Source: SAR202 cluster bacterium (GTDB lineage Bacteria; Chloroflexota; Dehalococcoidia; SAR202; CAJWER01). From it: 11,158 bases of DNA. A model generated the notes under the pieces. The model was not told where the DNA came from and did no database searches. It saw only the letters and a list, made by a program, of their open reading frames with translations. The stretch covers positions 1 through 11,158 of the forward strand of contig JASLXL010000200.1 in the NCBI GenBank assembly GCA_030740335.1, in the 5' to 3' direction. Below are positions 6,777 through 11,158 of this stretch, piece after piece. The position numbers and the translations under genes were made by a program. How positions within the stretch are numbered: the stretch's first letter is position 1; each line of letters opens with the position of its first letter.

Positions 6777-8030
6777 TTACCGCCCTAGACCCCAGTCCCT
6801 CGCCCTTTCCAGCCTCTGCTTGACGCCGGCTACAAATGCGCCGGCCTCCGCACCGTCCAGGACACGGTGGTCGAAGGTGATGCACAGGTTCATGATAGAG
6901 CGAATAGCAACGGCGCCGTCGATGACCACTGGGCGTTTCACTACCGCCTCGGTGTTCAGTATGGCGACCTGGGGATGGTTGATAATGGCCTTGCCTGCGA
7001 CCGATCCCAGTGCGCCGGTGTTGTTGATCGTAAAGGTTCCTCCCTGCACATCCTCGACCCTTAGCCTACCGTCGTGCGCTCTGATGGCGAGATCATTCAC
7101 TGCCCTGGCCAGCTCGATCACGTCCATGGTGTCGGTATCGTGGATCACCGGGACGACGAGGCCCTGGGGCGCGGCGATGGCAACGCCGATGTTAATCTTG
7201 CGTTTTAGCACAATGGAATCGCCGCCCCACGTTGCATTCACCATTCGATTCTCGGCGAGCGACTCGGCCACCGCCTTGATGACGAAGGGCAGCAGGGTCA
7301 ATTTTGCCCCTTCGCGCTGTTGGAACCGTGCCACTTGCTCTTCTCGAAGTTGAGTAAGGCTGGATACGTCTACCTCTACCAACATCCATGCCTCGGGTAT
7401 CGTGGAGGCGCTCCGGGCCATGTTTTCGGCGATCATCCTGCGCACTGGCGCCAAGGGAATGCGCTCCTCGTCGTCGGTCGCTGACGGGGGCGCCTGTGGG
7501 GCCGTGCCCTGACCACGTCCGTCAATGTGCGACTGAACATCCTTGCGGGTAACACGCCCGCCAATGCCGGTGCCGGTAATCGCGGATAGGTCGATATCGT
7601 GGGCCTGAGCAAGGCGGAGCACGGCAGGGGAGTATGAGCGCCCCTCGTCTTCTGCGCTTGATACAGGCATGGGACCGCCTGAACCTGTGGGGCCTACGGG
7701 AGCCACATCCTTCAGAAAAACACCGGTACGATCGATGACTGCGGATGCCGCAGCACTAATTTCAGGCGTGGGCTTCGTCGCCTCGACCGGCTCCACGCCC
7801 TCAACCGCCATCTCGGCGATGACGGCTCCCATGGGGACAGTGTCGCCCTCCTGTACCAGAATGCTGGACAGCGTGCCGGTGGCAGGAGATGGGACCTCCA
7901 TGGCGACCTTGTCGGTGACCACCTCGACCAGCGGATCGTACTTCTGAACGGTGTCGCCGACCTGTTTTAGCCACTGGCCTATGATGGCCTCTGTGACGGA
8001 CTCGCCGACGTGGGGCAACTCAATCTTCAT
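6777..8030 (-). CDS. Dihydrolipoamide acyltransferase, E2 of a 2-oxoacid dehydrogenase complex
   Basis: E2 forms the core of the complex. It takes the acyl group from E1 on a swinging lipoyl arm and hands it to CoA. With the start used here the 417 residues contain one lipoyl domain (about 1-77) with modified lysine K41 in VVTDKVAMEVPSP, a Pro/Ala-rich linker, a peripheral-subunit-binding domain at about 133-168 (SYSPAVLRLAQ to GRVTRKDV), a second linker, and the catalytic domain from about 190, with DHRVLDG at 387-393 supplying H388 and D392. The frame is open further upstream. I prefer the ATG at 8028-8030 because GAGGA lies 10 bases before it and MKIELPHVGES is a normal E2 beginning. The ATG at 8037-8039 is too close to that site, and a TTG at 8060 lacks one. 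Substrate (pyruvate, branched-chain oxoacids, or both) is not decided by sequence. Confidence 0.95.
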   Translation of the reverse strand: MKIELPHVGESVTEAIIGQWLKQVGDTVQKYDPLVEVVTDKVAMEVPSPATGTLSSILVQEGDTVPMGAVIAEMAVEGVEPVEATKPTPEISAAASAVIDRTGVFLKDVAPVGPTGSGGPMPVSSAEDEGRSYSPAVLRLAQAHDIDLSAITGTGIGGRVTRKDVQSHIDGRGQGTAPQAPPSATDDEERIPLAPVRRMIAENMARSASTIPEAWMLVEVDVSSLTQLREEQVARFQQREGAKLTLLPFVIKAVAESLAENRMVNATWGGDSIVLKRKINIGVAIAAPQGLVVPVIHDTDTMDVIELARAVNDLAIRAHDGRLRVEDVQGGTFTINNTGALGSVAGKAIINHPQVAILNTEAVVKRPVVIDGAVAIRSIMNLCITFDHRVLDGAEAGAFVAGVKQRLERARDWGLGR

Positions 8031-8071
8031 ACTCGCCATGTCCTCGTCAAATTCTGACAATGAATCAGCAC

Positions 8072-8086
8072 GAGCACCTAGTGCTC
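8072..8086 (-). other. Hairpin with the E1 beta stop codon in its loop
   Basis: The transcript reads GAGCAC TAG GTGCTC: a perfect 6-base-pair stem whose 3-base loop is exactly the stop codon of E1 beta. No T run follows, so it is not a standard intrinsic terminator. It stands in the 47-base gap before E2 and could affect mRNA processing or the ratio of E1 to E2, or be chance. Confidence 0.45.
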
Positions 8087-9052
8087 AGCCAGTTTCCGCA
8101 TCGCATCTGCGATCTTGTCTGTGTTGGGCATGTACATAGCCTCCAAGGGCGGGCTGAAGGGCATAGCAGGGACCTGGGGTCCGCCCAGTCGCATGATAGG
8201 TGCGTCCAGGTGGTCGAAAGCCTGCTCCGCGATAGTCGCAGACACCTCGCCGCCTATGCCGCCTGCCACGGTGTCCTCGTGTACGATGAGCACCTTGCCT
8301 GTCTTGCGAGCCGTAGTCAAAATGGCCTCCTCGTCCAACGGCAACAGCGTCCTTAGGTCCAAGACCTCGACACTGAGCCCCTCGTCCTCCAGATTCCTCG
8401 CAGCCTCAAGACATAGATGCAGGGTCAGGCCATATGTGATGACACTGATATCATCGCCTTCCATCTTTACGTCGGCTTTACCGATGGGAATCGTGTAATC
8501 GCTGTCGGGGATCTTTCCTTTGACCAGACGGTACGTGCGCTTGTGCTCCAAGAACACTACCGGATCATCATCTCGAATGGCGCTCTTGAGAAGCCCTTTC
8601 GTGTCGTAAGGGGTCGCGGGAGTGACGACCTTCAGCCCGGGGGTATGTGCGAAGTATGCCTCCGGGCTCTGTGAGTGGAACAGTCCGCCGCGCACGCCCC
8701 CTCCGTACGGCGCCCGGAGCACCATCGGTGCTCCGAGGACGCCGTCAGTACCATAGCGCACCCTGGCAGCCTCTCCAACGATCTGGTTGAAGGTGGGCCA
8801 GATGAAATCTGCGAATTCTATCTCTGCAATGGGCCGCATTCCGTGCATGGCCGCGCCGAGGGCGATTCCCGCGATGGCCGATTCGGCCAGTGGCGTATCG
8901 ATAACCCGCTCTTCGCCAAACTCCTCCAGAAATCCGTCGGTTGCCAGAAAGACCCCGCCGCGGGCCGCAATGTCCTCACCCATGATGAAGACCGACGGAT
9001 CGCGCCGCATCTCTTCACGCATCGCCTCTCGTGCCGCCTCGAGAACCGTCAT
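8078..9052 (-). CDS. 2-oxoacid dehydrogenase E1 component, beta subunit
   Basis: This is the beta chain of the heterotetrameric, thiamine-diphosphate-dependent E1, which decarboxylates a 2-oxoacid and acylates the lipoyl arm of E2. The 324 residues match the family length. GEDI at 25-28 and TPLAES at 53-58 (E57 is expected to contact the cofactor) belong to the pyrimidine-binding domain. FHSQSPEAYFAHTPGLKVV at 125-143 carries the conserved His126. TPATPYDTKGLLKSAI follows, and the C-terminal transketolase domain shows VLDLRTLLPLDEEAI. The ATG shares one base with the E1 alpha stop (TAATG), so the two subunits are translationally coupled, as expected for a 1:1 partner pair. There is no strong ribosome site of its own. 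Pyruvate and branched-chain types share these motifs. Confidence 0.96.
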   Translation of the reverse strand: MTVLEAAREAMREEMRRDPSVFIMGEDIAARGGVFLATDGFLEEFGEERVIDTPLAESAIAGIALGAAMHGMRPIAEIEFADFIWPTFNQIVGEAARVRYGTDGVLGAPMVLRAPYGGGVRGGLFHSQSPEAYFAHTPGLKVVTPATPYDTKGLLKSAIRDDDPVVFLEHKRTYRLVKGKIPDSDYTIPIGKADVKMEGDDISVITYGLTLHLCLEAARNLEDEGLSVEVLDLRTLLPLDEEAILTTARKTGKVLIVHEDTVAGGIGGEVSATIAEQAFDHLDAPIMRLGGPQVPAMPFSPPLEAMYMPNTDKIADAMRKLAEH

Positions 9053-10083
9053 TACGGCGATGGCGGGCCTCCAGCGTACACATGATCAAGAAAGCCGTCC
9101 GTGCCTGGATACGGGGCCTGGTCTGTCAACTCCGTAGCCTCGTCGACTGCCCTCCTGCCCTCAGAATGGAATCGCTCGTCGGTTGAGGAGTCCAGAACAC
9201 CGAGAGAGACGAGCTTTTGACCAAGTATCTTGACCGGATCTCGCTTGCGGGCCTCCTCGATGTCCTCGCGGAGCCGATACCTACTGTCGTCATCGTCGCT
9301 TGTATGCGGCAGATAGCGCTCGACCATCGTCTCCACAATGGTCGGACCCTGTCCGGCGCGTGCTCTGGCAGCGGCTTCTGACGTGGCCTCGTAGACCGCT
9401 ACCACGTCCGTGCCATCCACCACGACCCCCGGCATGCCATAGCCCTCAGCGCGGCTCGCTACGCTGTCCACCGCCATCTGCTTGGACAGCGGTACGGATA
9501 TCGCGTACCCGTTGTTCTCACAGAGGAATACGATCGGCAGCCGGTGGACTGCGGCGAAGTTTATACCTTCGTGGCAGTCACCTACACTGGCCGCTCCATC
9601 GCCGAAGTAACATATGGTCACCGCGTCTTCGCCGCGCATCCTAGACGCCATGGCGGAGCCGACTGCCTGAGGTATCTGGGTGCCTACGACGTTGGACAGG
9701 TTGACGATGCCCAGGTCGGCGTGCACGCCGTGGACCGGGAACTGTCGCGCTCCACTGAGAGGCTCGCCCTCCTTGGCCACGAATCCCAGCATTATTTCGG
9801 TAGGAGTCATACCAAGGGCGACGAGAACGGCCAGATCGCGATAGTAGAGGTAGAAGAGGTCGGTACCCCTCTTGAGGGCCCAGACACTGCCCATCTGCGC
9901 CGCCTCGTGGCCCTGAGCCGACGCAACGATTGCTGCCTTGCCCTGGCGATTCAGCATCCAGACGCGCTCATCCAGGGTCCGGCACAACACCATCCGCTGG
10001 TAGACGGCCAGAAGCTGTTCGTCGGTCAGAGAAGCGTCCGCTCTAGGGCGTTCGCCGACGACATCAGGCCGGTCACGCTGCAT
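9052..10083 (-). CDS. 2-oxoacid dehydrogenase E1 component, alpha subunit (branched-chain type)
   Basis: The alpha chain of E1 holds thiamine diphosphate. The cofactor motif is clear: GDGAASVGDCHEG starts at residue 161 and ends about 30 residues later in NN at 190-191. Other family features are YYRDLAVLVALGM at 80-92, SNVVGTQIPQAVG at 130-142 and NGYAISVP at 191-198. The loop at 255-270, ERYLPHTSDDDDSRYR, resembles the HSTSDD...YR loop of branched-chain 2-oxoacid dehydrogenases more than the YRYHGHSMSDP loop of pyruvate dehydrogenases, so I lean towards 2-oxoisovalerate-type (BkdA-like) substrates. The frame extends to a TTG at 10119, but the ATG at 10081-10083 has GGAGG 5 bases upstream and gives 343 residues with a normal N-terminus. 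It is the first gene after the promoter at 10139-10168. Confidence 0.95.
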   Translation of the reverse strand: MQRDRPDVVGERPRADASLTDEQLLAVYQRMVLCRTLDERVWMLNRQGKAAIVASAQGHEAAQMGSVWALKRGTDLFYLYYRDLAVLVALGMTPTEIMLGFVAKEGEPLSGARQFPVHGVHADLGIVNLSNVVGTQIPQAVGSAMASRMRGEDAVTICYFGDGAASVGDCHEGINFAAVHRLPIVFLCENNGYAISVPLSKQMAVDSVASRAEGYGMPGVVVDGTDVVAVYEATSEAAARARAGQGPTIVETMVERYLPHTSDDDDSRYRLREDIEEARKRDPVKILGQKLVSLGVLDSSTDERFHSEGRRAVDEATELTDQAPYPGTDGFLDHVYAGGPPSP

Positions 10084-10088
10084 TGCAC

Positions 10089-10093
10089 CCTCC
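10089..10093 (-). promoter_or_regulatory. Ribosome binding site that fixes the E1 alpha start
   Basis: The minus strand reads GGAGG with a 5-base spacer to the ATG at 10081-10083. This decides against the TTG at 10119, which has no such site and lies only about 12 bases after the predicted transcription start. Confidence 0.7.
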
Positions 10094-10098
10094 GCATA

Positions 10099-10127
10099 GC
10101 ACTGTATCCTCAACGGCAAGGCAGTGC
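10099..10127 (-). repeat. Short inverted repeat in the E1 alpha leader
   Basis: GCACTG and CAGTGC, 17 bases apart, lie between the predicted transcription start (about 10132) and the ribosome site. The stem is only 6 pairs with a long loop, so chance is a fair explanation. It could be a leader hairpin or an operator. Confidence 0.25.
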
Positions 10128-10138
10128 AGATTACCGCA

Positions 10139-10168
10139 ATTATATGGGCGCTTCCGGCGTCGGGTCAA
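10139..10168 (-). promoter_or_regulatory. Sigma-70-type promoter of the dehydrogenase operon
   Basis: Read on the minus strand: -35 box TTGACC at 10163-10168, an 18-base spacer, and -10 box TATAAT at 10139-10144, which is a perfect consensus. Transcription would start near 10132 and give a leader of about 50 bases before the E1 alpha ATG. It lies in the 172-base gap after the regulator gene and is the only strong promoter I find in the window, so it probably drives E1 alpha through the acylase gene and perhaps on into argF-der-plsY. Confidence 0.75.
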
Positions 10169-10187
10169 AGTGGAGAGTTCACCACTT
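10168..10187. promoter_or_regulatory. Candidate operator palindrome next to the -35 box
   Basis: The minus strand reads AAGTGGTGAACTCTCCACTT. Eight of the ten base pairs of this 20-base imperfect palindrome match, including all six outer pairs. It touches the -35 box by one base, which is where an activator contacting RNA polymerase or an overlapping repressor would bind. The regulator gene directly upstream is an obvious candidate, but its family usually binds direct repeats, so the link is inference. Confidence 0.45.
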
Positions 10188-10191
10188 GGAT

Positions 10192-10206
10192 CACAGAGGA
10201 CACAGA
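10192..10206. repeat. Short direct repeat CACAGA upstream of the promoter
   Basis: CACAGA occurs on the plus strand at 10192-10197 and again at 10201-10206, a 9-base period. OmpR/PhoB-type regulators often bind paired direct repeats, usually with a period near 10-11 bases, so this is only suggestive. Confidence 0.2.
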
Positions 10207-10255
10207 TAGGGGCTCGATACCGTTTGTGTCAGCGTTCGCCACGATCTCGGCGGGT

Positions 10256-10918
10256 CTATTTTTCAACGTCCCTGAAGCGGTATCCAACCTGCCATACCGT
10301 TTCGATGAAGCGGTGGCCCGTGTCCTCGATCTTGCTCCTGAGGCGTCTGATGTGTACATCGACGGTCCGCGTACCTCCAAGGTACTCGTAGCCCCAGATC
10401 CGGTTGAGCAGCACCTCGCGGGAGTAAACCCTGCCAGGATTGGCAGCCATCAGCAGTAGCAGTTCATACTCCTTGAATCGGAGGCTGACGCGTCTGCCAT
10501 CCACGGACACCTCGTAGGTTGCCGTGTTTATCACTAGGTCCCCGGCACGGATCGTGTCGGGGTCGGCGGCGGCGCCCGAGGAACCCACCGCACGGCGGGC
10601 CCTCGCCACGAGCTCATCCACCCTCGGAGGGGCTAGGACAAAGTCGGCAATATCGAGTTGGGGATCCAGGCTGGATAGCCGACCTGGAGGCACCAAGGCG
10701 ATGGCGGGTAGACTTAGCCGGGAGCAAGTCGAGGCACACGCCTCAAGATCATGCGAGTCCATAACGCCCGCGTCTAGAAGGGCCAGACGCTCCGGGCCAT
10801 CGGACCTAACAACATCGAGGTCGGCCGGGGTCGAAACCAGGGCGGCACGGTATCCCCGATCCTCAAGCTCGGCAAGCAATCCAGGTGTGTCGTACAGCGG
10901 CACCGGGCCGATTACCAT
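10256..10918 (-). CDS. OmpR/PhoB-family winged-helix regulator with degenerate receiver domain
   Basis: The C-terminal half (about 124-216) is a clear Trans_reg_C winged helix: RFKEYELLLLMAANPGRVYSRE at 147-168, LLNRIWGYEYLGGTRTVDVHIRRLRSKIE at 170-198 containing the recognition helix, and a wing ending FIETVWQVGYRF. The N-terminal half (1-112) has receiver-like length and layout but lacks the key residues. There is no acidic pair near the start (MVIGPVPLYD); the conserved Lys before Pro is replaced (DFVLAPPRVDEL in place of the usual LxKPF); and the Thr/Ser position reads ALVPPG. An Asp at 49 (LALLDAG) may align with the phosphorylation site. Phosphorylation control is therefore doubtful, and no histidine kinase is adjacent. 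The start ATG follows GAGGAG at 10923-10928. The gene lies just upstream of the dehydrogenase promoter and may control it or itself. Confidence 0.9.
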   Translation of the reverse strand: MVIGPVPLYDTPGLLAELEDRGYRAALVSTPADLDVVRSDGPERLALLDAGVMDSHDLEACASTCSRLSLPAIALVPPGRLSSLDPQLDIADFVLAPPRVDELVARARRAVGSSGAAADPDTIRAGDLVINTATYEVSVDGRRVSLRFKEYELLLLMAANPGRVYSREVLLNRIWGYEYLGGTRTVDVHIRRLRSKIEDTGHRFIETVWQVGYRFRDVEK

Positions 10919-10934
10919 CTAGCTCCTCACGCAC

Positions 10935-10963
10935 TCAGTAGAGCGACGTAGTCTCTCTACTGA
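10935..10963. other. Strong hairpin across the sulfurtransferase stop codon
   Basis: The arms TCAGTAGAG (10935-10943 on the plus strand) and CTCTACTGA (10955-10963) are a perfect 9-base inverted repeat. Inside them, after one mismatch, GAC pairs with GTC around a 3-base loop. The stop codon of the sulfurtransferase lies in one arm, and the regulator's ribosome site begins 6 bases beyond the other. No T run follows on either strand, so it is not a typical intrinsic terminator. It could be an mRNA processing or stability element, or an operator for autoregulation. Confidence 0.55.
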
Positions 10964-11158
10964 CCCTCGCCCGTCTCGATAGGCACGCCCGTAGAGTTGC
11001 CCCATTCGGTCCAGGAGCCGTCGTAGTTGCGTACGCGCTCATAGCCAAGCAGGTATTTCAGCACAAACCAGGAGTAGGAGGCACGTACCCCCAGACGACA
11101 ATATGGCACCACCTCATCGGAGGGATTGAGACCCGCTACGTCATATATTCGACGTAGC
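10957..11158 (-). CDS. Thiosulfate-type sulfurtransferase (rhodanese), C-terminal part only
   Basis: Rhodaneses carry a persulfide on an active-site cysteine and pass sulfur from thiosulfate (or 3-mercaptopyruvate) to acceptors such as cyanide or thiols. I translated 66 residues up to the TAG at 10957-10959; the rest is beyond the right edge. The fragment holds the active-site loop CRLGVR in [20 protein letters not shown] and the strongly conserved ending [10 protein letters not shown], followed by [10 protein letters not shown]. The six-residue loop with Arg after Cys fits thiosulfate sulfurtransferases better than mercaptopyruvate enzymes (CGSGVT). Two-domain enzymes of about 280 residues are usual, so this is roughly the last quarter. 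It is 38 bases before the regulator gene on the same strand and may be cotranscribed with it. Confidence 0.9.
   Translation of the reverse strand, partial: LRRIYDVAGLNPSDEVVPYCRLGVRASYSWFVLKYLLGYERVRNYDGSWTEWGNSTGVPIETGEGQ

Noticed and set aside
10084..10119. TTG start giving E1 alpha 12 extra residues
   Set aside because: It has no ribosome site, while the ATG at 10081-10083 has GGAGG at ideal spacing.
9544..10209. A 221-codon plus-strand open frame across the E1 alpha start and promoter
   Set aside because: Most of it is antisense to E1 alpha, and it has no motif of its own.
1..11158. Mobile element, CRISPR array, tRNA or defence system
   Set aside because: No transposase or integrase motif, no regularly spaced repeats, no tRNA-like folds noticed, and continuous core-gene content on one strand.

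Overview
The window is a compact bacterial chromosome segment of moderately high GC in which every gene I can support lies on the minus strand, so transcription runs from the right end to the left. There is no sign of phage, insertion sequence, CRISPR array, tRNA or rRNA. The organism cannot be fixed from sequence alone. The gene style fits a Chloroflexota (Dehalococcoidia/SAR202-like) or similar bacterium: a 2-oxoisovalerate-type E1/E2 set, an OmpR-type regulator with a degenerate receiver, a Der-PlsY pair, and a penicillin-acylase relative without a visible signal peptide. This taxonomic placement is inference and a weak one.

In the order of transcription, the right edge holds the C-terminal third of a thiosulfate-type sulfurtransferase (rhodanese). 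A strong hairpin spans its stop codon. Next comes a 220-residue winged-helix regulator whose receiver domain lacks the usual phosphorylation pocket. A 172-base gap then carries a near-consensus sigma-70 promoter (TTGACC, 18-base spacer, TATAAT), with a 20-base imperfect palindrome touching its -35 box.

Downstream of that promoter are E1 alpha, E1 beta and E2 of a branched-chain 2-oxoacid/pyruvate dehydrogenase complex, then rmuC, lipB (octanoyl transferase) and a penicillin-acylase-family Ntn hydrolase. These six genes are joined by overlaps of 1, 14 and 4 bases and gaps of 47 and 10 bases, and look like one operon. LipB supplies the octanoyl group that becomes the lipoyl arm of the E2 subunit encoded three genes earlier. 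E3 (lpd) and lipA are not in the window and must be elsewhere.

After a 125-base gap without a recognisable terminator or promoter come argF (ornithine carbamoyltransferase), der (tandem-GTPase ribosome assembly factor) and the first 125 codons of plsY (glycerol-3-phosphate acyltransferase), cut by the left window edge. The plsY reading frame has no ATG, GTG or TTG near its start. Its best start is an ATA that overlaps the der stop codon.

Most of the window is conserved core metabolism. The points worth a second look are the non-canonical plsY start, the degenerate regulator beside a palindrome-flanked promoter, the coupling of lipB to a putatively cytoplasmic acylase, and hairpins without U tracts at three gene ends. 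I see no convincing new defence or mobile system.
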